Part shown: one piece after another, positions 46,022-57,829 of the stretch
How the letters are laid out: each line of letters begins with the position of its first letter
Numbering within the stretch: position 1 is the first letter of the stretch
Assembly: GCA_037576195.1 (NCBI GenBank)
Contig: CM075102.1
Span: 558,001 to 622,000 of the forward strand
Source of the DNA: Phytoseiulus persimilis
Lineage: Eukaryota > Arthropoda > Arachnida > Mesostigmata > Phytoseiidae
Length of the DNA stretch: 64,000 nucleotides
Reading direction: 5' to 3'
Made by a program: the position numbers and the translations under genes
Notes under the pieces: generated by a model
What the model was told of the DNA's origin: nothing
Database searches by the model: none
Seen by the model: only the letters and a program-made list of their open reading frames with translations

Positions 46022-48856
46022 TTGGGACGCTGTACCAAGATGCAAGTCACTCTCGAGCTCAAGGAGGGTTCCAAACCTATCCACCTTCGAGCAAGACCCG
46101 TTGCGGCGCCTTTCCGCGAAGCGGTGGACAAAGAGCTAGACCGGCTGGTTGAGAATGGAACTCTTTCGGCTGTGGAATCATCCCCGTGGGCCTGCCCCAT
46201 CGTCGTTGCACGCAAAGCGAACGGAAAGATCAGAGTGTGCGCCGACTACTCCACAGGTCTCAACGACGCTCTTCAGGATGTTTCACATCCAATTCCAAAC
46301 ATGGAGGAGATCATGTCTAACTTCTCAGGTCATAAGTTGTTCACTCAACTCGACCTTTCAGACGCGTATCTCCAACTCGAACTTGATCCATCTAGTCGGC
46401 CGCTGACAACCATAAACACTCATCGAGGTTTGTTTCAGTATAATCGCCTGGTTTTCGGGCTTAAGACAGCCCCGGCCATTTTTCAGCGCGCCATGGATCA
46501 AGCTCTCGCAGGTCTGGATGGCACGTTGGTTTACCTTGATGACATACTGGTGATGGGAGCGACCGTTGTGGAGCACGATCGTCGTTTGGGCCAGGTTCTG
46601 TCAAGGCTCCAAGACTGGGGTTTCCGGTTGGGATTGCCCAAGTGTCTTTTCAACTCCCGTGAAGTCAAGTATTTGGGTGTGATCGTCAACGACCAAGGCA
46701 TTCGAGCAGATCCGCAGAAAATCGCTGCAATCAAAGACCTCAAACGTCCCACTAACGTGTCGGAAGTTCGATCCCTTTTAGGCTTGATCAACTACTATGG
46801 AAAGTTCGTCACCCAGCTGCATCGCTACAAAGCGCATTTCGAGGCTCTCCTCTCGAAATCATCGCGCTTCGAATGGACCTCCGTGCTCGACGGAGCGTTC
46901 GATGACATCAAGGAAGTTCTCTCGGGCCCGCTCGCACTGGCACATTATGACCCTCGTCAACAACTGATTATCGCTGCGGACGCCTGTAATACCGGAATCG
47001 GCGGTGTCCTGCTCCAACGTTATGCTGACGGCACGGAGAAAGCCGTTTTCCACGTGTCCAAATCTCTGTCTCCTGCGCAACGCAATTACGGACAAATAGA
47101 AAAAGAAGCCTTTGCGCTGGTGTACACCGTGGAACGTCTGAAGAAGTTTGTTTGGGGCCGCCACTTCACCCTTCAAACGGACCATCGTCCGTTGCTCGCC
47201 CTCTTCCGCACTTCGCAGACCAAGGGTTTGGACGAACGGACGGCGCCCAGGTTACGCCGCTGGGCTCTGCGCCTCGTCGGGTATGATTTCGATATTGAGT
47301 ACGTTCGGACATCGGAGTTTGGTCAAGCTGACGCGCTGTCGAGATTGATTCAGGAAACACGTAGAGACGCAGCAAACTCTGGTATGGACGAAGTAATCGC
47401 CTCTTTGGAAGTCGACGAGATCGACATCAAGCATCTCGTCAACTCAAAGGTGTTCACACCAACGGGAGTTGAAGTTCAGAAGGCAACGTCCACAGACCCG
47501 GTCTTGAGGGTTGTGTTGGAACGTCTCCGTCACGGCTGGGAGAGAGCCGACTTCAAAAGCCACACACTTCGCGTGTTCGCTCAACAGGCAGATTCCCTGT
47601 GTAGTTCGCAAGGGATTCTCATCCTACATGATCGGTTGGTAGTGCCATCTTCTCTCCGGCCCACCGTCTTGAGGAAGCTTCATCGAGCCCATCCAGGTAT
47701 TGTCCGGATGAAGGCACTGGCGCGCGCCCATTTCTATTGGCCGGGCATGTCCACGGACGTCGAGACCCTCGTCAAATCGTGTGCGCATTGCGCTCAGCAT
47801 GTCGCGAGTCCGACGAAAGTTCCCCTCGCCCCGTGGCCAGATCCGAGGAAGCCGTGGGTCCGTCTTCACATGGATTACGCGGAACCCCAAGAAGGTCATT
47901 CGTTCCTCGTCATTGTGGACGCTTTTTCCAAGTACGTAGATGCCACGTACATGTATCCGGCATCGTGCGGTACACTCGTCGACTATTTGAGAATGGTTTT
48001 TCGCCTGCTTGGTCCCCCGGAGACCCTCGTCACCGACAACGGGGGTCAGTTCACCTCCGCTTCGTTTGCGGAACTCTGTCAGGAGTTCTCAATCATCCAC
48101 CTGCGATCTTCCCCGTACTCTCCAATGAGTAATGGCTTGGCCGAGAAAATGGTGTGTACGCTGAAAAATGCCATCGAGAGTACAGGTCCGTTGAGCTTAG
48201 ACGAGGCCGTATCGGTTTACAATTACACGCCAACTGCATCTCTCAACGGGAAAACTCCTTTTGAGACTCTCTTCGGTCGCCCGCGTCGTTCGTTTTTCCC
48301 CATTTTCAGGTCCCAGGCTTCCACGATTTCGGACAGCAGCAGGAAGTTCAAGCTTGATTTCGACAGGCACCATGGGACGCGTCCACGTCTCTTTCGAAGA
48401 GGGGAGAAAGTTGTCGTCGCGTTGGACAAACGGCGTCGAGTACCCGCGACTTTTGTGGAACCGGTTGGGGCGGTTTTGGCTCGTCTTGAGGTAGATGGCA
48501 GACAAGTCGTCCGGCATCTCAATCAAATCTGGAAACGGGCTGCTTCATGGACCGACGAAAACGACTTCCCCCTCGAGCTCTTGCCTTCTTCGCCGGTGAC
48601 CGTAACCGGCGCCGAGCTGGCCGAAGAGTCAGAGTGCAATGCGGGTCCGTGTCCGAGTCCCTCGCTCCGGGAAAACGAAGAAGGCGGCCTTTCAGCTCCG
48701 TCGGTCGAGGATGACAGCGAGGAGAGTATCCGTCCTATTCCCCCAAAAGAGCTCGTGCAAGCTCAAGGTCCGGCACGATTGCAGCCCGCGCGCGTCGCGA
48801 AGAACGTCGAGGATTACGGAGTCCTCGCGGGCGTCAGGCGCATGTTCGGACGCTAG
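46022..48856 (+). other. pol part of the gypsy element (RT, RNase H, integrase)
   Basis: In order: reverse transcriptase with FTQLDLSDAYLQ and the catalytic YLDDILVMG; RNase H with IIAADACNTGIGG and the LQTDHRPL block; integrase with an HHCC zinc domain (LHRAHPGIVRM then CAHC), a catalytic core with HMDYAEP and VTDNGGQFTS, and the glutamate motif near SPYSPMSNGLAEK. The carboxy end is a tail of about 180 residues rich in acidic and proline residues. All hallmark residues of an active family member are present by eye. Confidence 0.93.
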
Positions 48857-48864
48857 CCCGCTGA

Positions 48865-48875
48865 AGAGGGAGGAA
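48865..48875 (+). promoter_or_regulatory. Polypurine tract
   Basis: A purine-rich run directly before the 3' LTR, the expected primer for plus-strand DNA synthesis. Confidence 0.75.
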
Positions 48876-49016
48876 TGTTGTGTTCGACGATCAACTACAA
48901 CGAAGCGTTCCCCGCGACGCTTTAAAAGGAGCGGTCTACTTCGAATAAATGCTTGCTTGCCCATTCACTCTTCAAGTCTGAACGTCGTTGCCCTGATCCT
49001 ATTTTGATACACCTCA
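48876..49016 (+). repeat. 3' LTR
   Basis: 141 bp, same length and ends as the left LTR, with three substitutions. Confidence 0.93.
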
Positions 49017-49021
49017 AATAT
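49017..49021. repeat. Target-site duplication of LTR element (right)
   Basis: Exact copy of AATAT. Confidence 0.85.
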
Positions 49022-49999
49022 CACTATCTGATGCAATGTACCACAAGGGCCTTTTCAAGATTGTTGGATGTCAAACGGTACCAGCGGTCGTTCATCATCA
49101 AGAAGCTCAGTTCCACGTCTGTGGACGTCAGAGGCTCAAACCTGAACCTGGATCATTCAGTCGGAGTTAGCAGCCCGCCATGGCATGCATGAGAGGGGTG
49201 CCGGGTAGAACTCTGCTATTGCTTCTAGACGATCGTGATCAGGACTGCGATTCGGAATGAAGAATGCGGAGCCGGGACTCCACCATTATCTCGCGAAGGA
49301 CCGTTTCGGAAGCTTTCGCGGAACCGGTCAGAAAAAAATTCTCCTCCTCCAGGTGCCGGATTCAATCGGGGAGACATCCGAAGATGGCGTCCCTCAACGC
49401 CGAATCGCGTTGAAGGAATATATCCTCCAGTGAGCGTTGAGTCACTCAAAGTCCTGGAGCGTCCTCTCAGTCGAGAGAATGAACGACCGACGAGAAGATG
49501 CGGAGACGTTTCGCGCAATTTACAGCCGCTTCCACTCAAGTTCCCCGTCCGGTTGAACTAGTCTGAGGCAGCAGTGGTGTCCGACGCCATTCCACGGAAC
49601 AAGGTGACACGCGAAGCTGATTCTCGGAAGATCTTCATTTCGCACGAGACGAGGGTGTCCCAGAGCAGAAACATGAATCGGATCACTTCTGCCATCCGAA
49701 GGAAAAATCCTGCACGATGGTAACCATAACTTTCAGAACTGACCCATCCTCTATCATGTAGGCTGTGTCGACGGAAACGAGTCACAACGCTTCATCGTAC
49801 TCAACTCAATCGGGCCAGAGGAGCGTCAGGGCGTTCTCGAAGAACTGCGGTATGGTTTAGCCGTTCGTTTCCTCCAAACTTTCTGCATTGAGGGGGGAGC
49901 TCTGGCTCCCCATTATTCCTCGAGCTCCCACCACGGCGTGTGCCACGGAGCGTCCCTCGACGTTCGTCGTTCCATCCACGGAGATCCAGATATACACAT
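49022..49999. other. Anonymous spacer
   Basis: Short frames only (up to 108 codons), no domains recognised. Confidence 0.4.
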
Positions 50000-50019
50000 T
50001 TGTCCTCATCAGCAATGGA

Positions 50020-51919
50020 TGAAGGAGCGGCGGAAAACATAGTATTCAGAATTAAAAATTCGAGTATGAGGATGCTCGTATCCGCCGTCTACAGACCACC
50101 CGAGAAAGACCTCAGTGCCTTCGAGGAAAATCTGTTCGACCAGCTAAACGGCGTTAGCTGAGGTCTGGTGATTGGGGACATCAATGTGGACTGGTTCTCG
50201 GCTGCAGCAGACGGTGTGAAGAGGGTGCTAGAAAGTCTCGGATGGATCAATCATGTCAACGAAGTCACCAGGAAGTTTCTCAAGAGACTGAATCAAACAG
50301 GTGCTGTCACACTCCCAGCGGCGCTAGAGGTGAATTCGGTGCGAGTAACCGGGAAGATCGAGCGATGGTCCTGAACGAATACTTCACTGAGTGCGCGGAC
50401 TTCTACCCGAAGAAGGTACCGAATGTGAATAAAGAGGTTAAGTGCATACCGAGAGGAACGCATGCTGAATTCGGCTTCCAAAGAACCAGTCAGGAGGTGA
50501 TCGAGGCGATCATTAGCGGCTTCGGCAACCCAGCTGCTGGACAAAACGGAACATCTGCTCACGTCCCTGAGTGTATCTCCAAAGTGATACTGCCCGCGCT
50601 CACCAGAATAGTCAATACCATTATAGACTCCTCCGTATACTCAGAGGCCCTCAAGGTTGCCAGAGCAGTCCCAATTCTTAAAGTCAAAACCCCAAAGTCC
50701 CCATGCGACGTCAGACCAATCTCGGTGCTCCCGACCATGAACAAAGTGGTCGAGAAAGTATTGGTCACGCAGCTCACAGACTTTCTGGAGACCAACAATA
50801 TTATTCATGAAAATCAGTTCGGATATCGGCAAAAAAAAAAAAAAAAAAAAATCGGAGCACAGTGCACGCTGTCGTCGAGACAGTCGAGCACATCAGAAGC
50901 GGACTCGAAAGGGTAAGGTATCTGGAGCTCTTCTGATTGATATGACAAAAGCTTCTGACTCAGTGAAAAAGGAGATCCTATTGGCGAAACTGGGCGCGTA
51001 TGGCGTCAACCGCCAAGCGTTAAGTCTGATGGACTCCTACCTCACAGACCGAAAACAATACATGGAACTAGAGGGAGTCTCAACTCCACCTCTCAACGTC
51101 AAACTAGGTCTGCCTCAAGGGAGTATCTTCGGCCCAGTGGGATTCTTGGTGGTAATTAATGATCTGCCGTCTGTATGCTGCGGTAATGTAAACATATTTG
51201 CGGACGATACCAGTGTAATATACGAAGCGAACAACTACTCCGAACTGGAGAAAATTATGCAAGATGATCTCACGAGCATAGACAAATGATGTTCGGCGAA
51301 TCATCTCAAACTAGACGCCAGTAAAACTCAATACATGTTGTTCTCCAGGCGAAAAGATGAACCTCCCGAATTAAACGTAGCGGTTGATGGTAGGTGTATA
51401 GACAAAGTTTCTCATACAAAGTTCTTAGGCTGCATAGTGGATTCGAGACTGTTGTTGTCGGCGCACGTCGAGGAGCTAAGCAAAAAGCTCCAAAAAGCGA
51501 CTTTCCTTTGTTAAAACCTCTGTGAACAAGCTGGATACGATACAGCTAAACGTGTTTACAACGCTTACTTCCACTCGCATCTCAACTACTGCGCGGGTTT
51601 CTGGTGTATGGCACCGAAAGCCAAGCTCAAGAAACTCTTCACACTCCAAAGAAGAGCTCTCAGAGCGATATCACGCCCAGAAAGAAGACTTCACGCATTC
51701 AAAGATCTGAACGTCCTCCCCCTGCCGTCGGCCTTGACCTTCAATGTGTGCAACTTCCTGCACGAACAGATAACCAAGCAGGGACCTGTGGTTTCGGACC
51801 TAAAGCTGCTGGGGACTGGAAGGAATACAAGGGCAGAGGGTTCGAGACTAATCAAACTCGAAAGAAGAATCACGAAACTGGGTAGAGATTCCTACTACGT
51901 GAGGGCAGCCAACCTCTAG
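50020..51919 (+). pseudogene. LINE endonuclease and reverse transcriptase, decayed
   Basis: The residual APE-type endonuclease shows VSAVYRPPEKDLSAFEE and, after a TGA at 50159, VIGDINVDWFS. A deletion near 50290-50340 removes the rest of the linker. The RT region starts around NEYFTECADF; its blocks are PIPV-like VPILKVKTPKSPCDVRPIS, then ENQFGYR. At that point 21 consecutive A (50831-50851) replace the normal codons and change frame; the RSTVHAVVETVEHI block follows in another frame, and a further frame change leads to LIDMTKASDSV, LPQGSIFGPVGF and the catalytic FADDT (about 51198-51212). More frame changes after 51290 separate the C-terminal HLNYCAGFW, LFTLQRRALRAI and FKDLNVLPLPS segments. 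Clearly inactive. Confidence 0.88.
50831..50851 (+). repeat. 21-base A tract inside the RT
   Basis: A homopolymer inside the conserved RT block following FGYR. Either an expanded slippage tract or an assembly error; it shifts the frame. Confidence 0.9.
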
Positions 51920-52180
51920 AACTCTTTACCTGAAGAAATACGGAAGATCAACTCTAGAAAATTATTCAAGAGAAAGCTCAAGTCACTCCTGGCGGAGGAC
52001 ACGAATGTTAGACTGCGGTTTTTCTGACTGTAGGACACTGTGTTGTGTATATAAGACAGAAGCAAACGCTGGGATTCCGCTGGACAGGAACTATCCCTCA
52101 CGGATAATGTTCGCGCCATTTCCCATCCCCCCGGGTTTCAAATAGAGCCTCTCGAGGCAAGCCATAATACTGAAAATAAA

Positions 52181-53330
52181 TCAAGAAGTTTTTTTGGTTA
52201 TCAAAGGAAAAAAAACCCAACTTGTTCTCGCACACGTTTTCCATGAAGTTAAATCGAAGACTGGCTTAGTATGGCATGGGCTATTGGTGACTTGCCCGCG
52301 ATCGAGTAACGCGTCGAGCTCCCTCATGTGCGTCTTCTGGGCTAACTTATCATCCCCGAACTTCCTTCTCAGGATATCCTTAGCAAGCTGGTAATGACTT
52401 TCTTCCCAGTGCAGGTCAGCGACCGCCTCTCTAGCATTCCCCGTCAACGAGTTCCGCAACACATTGAATTTCTCTATCGCCAGAGCGGAAGTCTCGTGTA
52501 CGAAAATCATGAAGAGCCTGCCTGGCCTCCCTGCCTAAGGAGACAATGTCCGAAGAGCGCGAGCCCTGCGGTTGGCGCGAAGGCTCCGAGAACGCGGTCT
52601 TCAGTTGACTCGGCCACGGAGCGGCTTGCGGAGGGGGTGGAACAGCTACGTCGCTGGTAACGCCGGAGAAGGCAATGGAGTGCCGTGTCGGCATGCGCTG
52701 ATTTGGGTCCGTCGGAGGATAGTAGACTTTGCTCATGGGGAGCGCCCTCTGCGGAGCCGTCGGAAATGGCTGTCCCTGTGAGGTCTTCTGCGAAAGCTGC
52801 TGGGGCGGTCGCTCCGCCGATTGACGAGATGAGCGCTCCGCCAGTTGCTGGGGTGTCTGCTGCTCTGGCTGAGGAAGGGGCGGCGTGGATTCATTGTTCT
52901 AGTCCGTCTCGAGCTAAACTGGCGACATCCATGAAGCTGTACTGGAACCGGGCCCCAATCATCGGAGGCTTGGTGTGGCGGGTTCAGCGGTGTGCTCTCG
53001 AGTCTGCCCGTCGACGGGCGCTGCGCGCACTCTTGAGGTTCGTCCGCGTATGCGGCCCGGGGAACTACCCTGGAGGGGGTCGGAAGTCACCCAATCTCCG
53101 AACTGATTCAGGTAGACTTTGGCCTCCTCAATCACGTAATGATCTTGTTCCGTCCTGGGACTGTCTTCGATGTCTTGACGCCTCAGGTGGACGATTAATC
53201 TGTCGATTTCACTCGACAGTGACACCCGTTCCGCCTCCAGCGGGTCGAACCTGCGAGCGATGGCTGCGGTTTTCGTGCCGACCTGCTCAGGAGTCAAATC
53301 TGACGCATCGATGCTGACGATTATGTTCTT
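52181..53330 (-). mobile_element. BEL/Pao LTR-retrotransposon fossil (gag portion)
   Basis: The minus strand carries a gag-like segment with IEKFNVLRNSLTGNAREAV and LRRKFGDDKLAQKTHMREL, the pattern of the Pao-type gag domain (DUF1759). An upstream, Glu/Arg-rich helical segment (53297-52959) fits the gag N-terminus. No LTR, protease, RT or integrase of this family was found near it. It is a partial and broken copy with several breaks, probably old. The LINE tail abuts its downstream end. Confidence 0.65.
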
Positions 53331-54679
53331 AACCGTGATCAGTTTGTCAGAACGGTGCGACGCTCAAACTTCTTCTGGTCCTGAAGTGCGATGAGTTTGC
53401 CTTCTTTGGACGGGGGACCTCGAATCGAAGGGATATTCGTCGGGAACGGATCTTCTTCGTTGCAACTTGAGGCCGATGCATTTGAGGGTCTGGGCGCCGC
53501 TAAGGGCGAGTGCTTCCCGGGTTCGACATCCTCGCTCACCGGGACCTTGAGAGTATGTGCTGAGCTGCCGTCGGAGACCGCGGGAACCTCGCTTATCTAG
53601 CGGATCCGGGTAGCTCACCGTGTGCTGCAGGACGGATATTTTCAAGAACGGCGGTGACCAGGGGGGCGTGCCGGTTCGTCAAAACTTCTGATGTTGAATT
53701 GATGCTGAAACTAAGATGTCACGCACCAGACGGAGAACTGGCAACTTGCGAGGGGGGGGGGGGGGGGGTTACCGGGTGGAACCGTGCATAGGAAGCCTGC
53801 GTGACGAGCCACGCCGAGAATGCAGAAACACTCTATCGCACTTACTTCCCTCTGGTGGGAGCGGTGTTACTCTTTTTCGCTCGCCCCCGCAGCAGCAGGT
53901 GCACGCCGCGGTGCACGTGGTTTTCAGAACGACGCGCAGCGGCCTGAACGCCGCTCGCGTCGAGAAGATGCTCTAGATTGATACTTAAAAGCCCCGCACC
54001 GGATATCAATCCGTGACAGCATTCAGCTGCACAACACTGGATTAGCTCCACTTCCCCCTCGTTTCCGATAATGCTCTGTGCTTTGCAGCATGGATGTGCT
54101 GCGACACTGAGAATTCCTTGTCGGACGAAATTCCTCGTTCAAAAGTTCTACGTATCACTACTAGGCCGCCAGAGGGCAGCACCTCACTTCCAAAATTTTT
54201 CGCGAAGCCTTGCAAATCCGTCTTCGTCTAAGATTCCATCGGCGCATTCGGCTAGCTTGCACAGGCATCACGGTTTTCCTAGGGACTCGAACGCGTATCG
54301 ACTTCCGAGAGGGCTCGATGGAGAAACAACGGTTGTGGAATCTCACCGTTAATCCCACTCATGGGGTACAACCAGAATTCATCCCACGCACCTGCAAGAT
54401 CAACGACTAACAATCTAAACGAGCTGAGTGTATTCGCCCCCGCGTATGGGGTGTCTGACGTATGGCGAGATGAATATTGACAATAAATGGTCAACAAACC
54501 AATCAATCGGTCGATGAGAGTTCAGAAAAAAATGACGTCGAATTCAAATCACCCGATCAACGCTGGACTCATGCTCAGGGATTCACGATGCTCACAGTGC
54601 CAAGATCCATGCATTTCCAGCCGAAACTCCTCGATTAATTCTCTTTCATGCATTTGATGCATTGTGCTCGAACATTCTC
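53331..54679. other. Anonymous spacer with a G run
   Basis: No gene recognised. A 17-base G homopolymer lies at 53752-53768 followed by TTACCGGG, vaguely like the left part of the hAT element at 38292. The rest has only short chance frames. Confidence 0.4.
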
Positions 54680-55325
54680 ACTCTAACCCCAGGCATCACT
54701 CTCGGGCTCGAGGCACTTCATCAAACGGTTTTCTATAGTTTCCCTTCGAAAACTTTGTCTCGGAAAATGGGCATCCGCGGCGGCTATCACCTCAGCATCG
54801 GAAGCAGATTTGCGACCGAAAAAGAATCTCCCATGGTGTTTGAACAGGAAGTAGTCACGAGGCTCTGAATCAGGCGACAAGGGGTGTTGGGGATGAGATG
54901 GAACTTCAATCTTTCCAATCTGTCTTCGGCAAGGCGGCATGTATACGGGGTGGCGTTGACATGATGGAACAGCACGTTTTCCTTCCTGAGGGCGGGTCGT
55001 TAGAGTGCGATGATCGCTGCAAAACGCTGCAAGAAGGCGACATTTCTAAGTCCATTGATTGTGGCACCTCTCTCCTGGTGATCCACCAGTGAGATTCCCT
55101 TCTTATCTAAAAAAGGACGACGCTATGACCTCCCCCGCCGAGGACGTCATCATGGGTCGCTCTGGAGTTGGTAGTCCGTCTCCAATCTGAAATGGAGTCT
55201 GTTGTGTACTGCGCCTCCGGACTCTAGTTGTGAATCCAAGCATCGTCCATGGTGATGTACCAACGCTCGAAATCCGAATAATTCCTCCAGTATAGCTCCG
55301 AATTAGGTACGGGAAGCGCGACACG
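54680..55325 (-). pseudogene. mariner transposase remnant
   Basis: Read on the minus strand: ELYWRNYSDFERWYITMDDAWIHN (quoted in part; first catalytic Asp region at about 55230-55258), a KKGISLVDHQERGATING block, VLFHHVNATPY at about 54960-54985 where the family has HDNARPH, then SHPQHPLSPDSEPRDYFLF and FFFGRKSASDAEVIAA. The catalytic Asp of the second motif is replaced by Val, so the enzyme is dead. Several frame changes separate the blocks, and the N-terminal DNA-binding half was not found. Family knowledge: mariner transposases move elements at TA sites. Inverted ends were not located. Confidence 0.82.
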
Positions 55326-56429
55326 CTCCTCTCTGCACCGAGGAGAGCTCATGAGGCATCCATCCGACAGCGACTTATTTCATTCTCCGATCGTACGGGG
55401 GAAGACTGATACGATCGATTGAGGCCAGCCATAAAATCTCCGCCATCCTCAACCACAAAATATTGAACTTTCGAGGTGCGTTCTCCGAACTCGGAGGAAC
55501 GCCCAGCAAATACGTAATTCCGCAAACTTTCCGAACGAGGTATATTCTCCCGCGGGTAAAACTCCAACCTGATGGTTTATTTGTGTGAATGGCTCTGGCC
55601 GATCTAAGCTGTCGGAGCCCCTACCGTGGGGCTTCGACAACGTTTTCAATGAACACCTCAAGGCGCATCACATGACGATGGCCAAATGCAGGGAACAAAG
55701 CCCTCGACGAGCAGGACGCTGTCGCTGCCGAAGTCGCTGAAATCCGAGAGCGTGGCAATAAACTGTAAATGCCGGAAGCTGAATGAGGAGGGAAGGAAGG
55801 CTTTCAATCCCCGAGGAAGACTGAAAAAGCGCAGAAAGTCGAGCAGAGCGGGAAGGCTCCTCATATATATAGAGGTAATTCCTTTTGAAACTCTGGACTC
55901 ATGGCCGCGCCTGTGTCACGAAGAGCTTTGCTAGAAAAATATCATTTTGCGCTCAAGCGATGCATCTTCCCGGCTGGGATTAAGCTTTCAGGAGGATTGA
56001 CTGTGAGAATCGCCCTTTCATAAATATTCAGCTACACCCGTTGAATCTCGAGGAGGGCCTGCCTCAGAGACAATGAAGGCTGGACGAAGAGCATGACAAC
56101 ACTCAACTTGTGTCTAAGCGCGAATCGGACGGCGAATTCGTCGGGGTCTCTCCTTCCTCGGGGAGCAATGTCTGAATGCCATCACCTCGGAGAATGGGCG
56201 CCAAGCTCCCAAGGGTTCCCGGAATGAACCCATCCCGAGAATGGGGCGGAAATTCAGGGATGTTCTGTTCGCCCGTCCTCATCACCGTTGCGCCGCACGA
56301 GACCGTGCGCCGAGACCTAAGCTTCGAGTCCTCCATCTGCTGAACGATCAGAAGAACGTCGTGTACTCGGAGGCAGCATTTGTGGTTAAGCTGAAGAACG
56401 GCCGAGATCGTTCCCGGTCGGAGCCCGCT
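55326..56429. other. Anonymous spacer
   Basis: Short frames only; none has a recognisable domain. Confidence 0.4.
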
Positions 56430-56650
56430 ATCGGCGCCTCCCCAGTCTCCTGCCAACTTCCATTTCCTTCGAGTGAATCGACCTTAACAAGAACAGGGGC
56501 GGCCAATTTCGATGCTAGTAGCTACTGTCCATACGACGGTCAACACTCTCCCACAGATTCTCTATGGGGCTAGTCTGGTGACTGGCGGAGCCGGCCAATC
56601 CAGGACGCGAACACGTTGCCCACACGAGAATTATTTCGTTTTCTGCTTCC
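56430..56650 (-). pseudogene. Tc1 transposase fragment
   Basis: The minus strand reads QRVRVLDWPAPP followed, after an in-frame stop and a shift, by SPIENLWESVDRRM. These are the two blocks around the third catalytic residue of Tc1 transposases (LDWPxxSPDxxPIENLW). Nothing else of the element could be recognised with confidence. It is a short, old fragment. Confidence 0.6.
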
Positions 56651-57829
56651 CATGATCCATTGGGACTTACAGCTGAACCCCAAAATCGAGAAATTATCGA
56701 TTACGATGTGACGAACACGATATGACTCATACGGGGCGTGAAAGACAACAAGAATCAATTCTGAGAATGAAATGCTTGGGTTCATTTGCGAATTGTGTCT
56801 GGCGAAAAGTGACGCTCATTGTGCACAATACGCAAATGTGCGAGTTTGTAACACAGGTCGAGGCATTGAACTTGTTGGCTCGAAGTATTCATCATTTCCT
56901 CGGAGCGCTCCGTAATCTAATTACTGTATTTCCTGTACATCAGTTCCTAGCTCGGATGTTGAAGGCAGACCAGGCCTACGCCCTCGGAGCGTTCCTCGCA
57001 TCAATTTTGGGTGCCTCTATCTTTTGACCGATACTCGAGCCATGTATTGTCATCCGTAGCTTCGACGTAGAGGTCCGATTCCAGAAAACAAAGGTTTAAA
57101 CGAAATCTCTGTTCTTGAGCCATGAGACGATCTATTTATGGGTGCGCGTAGCGACGGTCGTTCTCACACATCGGGGTTCGGAATCGATGCAGGAAAATTT
57201 GAAGATGGCAAACTTCGAAGTCCATTCTCTCCGCTGAGATGTTTTTATTCAACGCTGTTACGCTCTTCGGAGCGCTCTTCCCCCATTCACAAACCTCTAC
57301 ATCCTGCTTCGATTTCTCAAAATACACAAACTTTTTATAATTGACATTCGGAGCATTTTCAGAAGAGTTTTCGATGGTTGAAGAAAAGCTGCAATCGCTG
57401 AGGGTGGCTCGATTTCATGGATCACCTTTCCATATGAATGTCGTTCGAAGAGGGTGGGGGATTGGACGCACTGTGCGTTACGGGGTCGAACCAAGTGAAG
57501 CATTATAGCGAAGTCGAGGCGCCGAGAATCCTAAGGCTCGAAGGATTTTGGTTCATTCCGCGTATCGAGTTCTCAAGGAGAGAAGAATATATGGGCCCTG
57601 AAATCCCACACGACATCGCTGAACTTGGCGCTTCCGCGCTCACGTATCCGTTCGCAAATCTCTCCTCGTCCATCCAGGAGCGTAGCGACCTTCGATGATG
57701 CCCGGGGCAGACCTCCGGCTCGATGCCTCGTGTAAGCTTGCGCGGCACATCCTATTCCAAGCAGGGCAGTGCACCACGTCACGAACTCGCCGGCACGACA
57801 GAACCGTGTAAAAAAAAGAAGGCGTCATC
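56651..57829. other. Anonymous spacer
   Basis: No gene or repeat recognised; the longest frame is about 100 codons (56722-57027). Confidence 0.4.

Larger units (their letters stand above)
44427..49016 (+). mobile_element. Ty3/gypsy LTR retrotransposon, looks whole
   Basis: A 4590-bp element with 141-bp LTRs that begin TG and end CA, a 5-bp target duplication AATAT, a primer-binding site just inside the left LTR (TGGCGCAGTCGAGAAC, 44569-44584, of the kind matched to a serine tRNA in some insect gypsy elements) and a purine-rich tract before the right LTR (AGAGGGAGGAA, 48865-48875). The two LTRs differ at 3 positions by eye, so the insertion is young. The domain order gag, protease, RT, RNase H, integrase places it in Ty3/gypsy. 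It looks whole or nearly so, with no more than one interruption; gag and pol are separate parts, as in family members that use read-through or frameshifting. No envelope-like frame was seen. Confidence 0.95.
50000..52190 (+). mobile_element. LINE (non-LTR retrotransposon), 5'-truncated
   Basis: A plus-strand element that begins inside the endonuclease and ends in an A-rich tail-like stretch near 52165-52190 (AATAAATCAAGAAG). It has no first open reading frame. The RT and the C-terminal HLNYCAGFW region resemble the jockey/CR1 group. Neither the 5' junction nor a target duplication could be fixed. Confidence 0.8.

Noticed and set aside
53752-53768. G run as the end of another hAT element
   Set aside because: Only the G run and a short TACCGGG-like word resemble the element at 38292; no inverted partner or 8-bp duplication was found.
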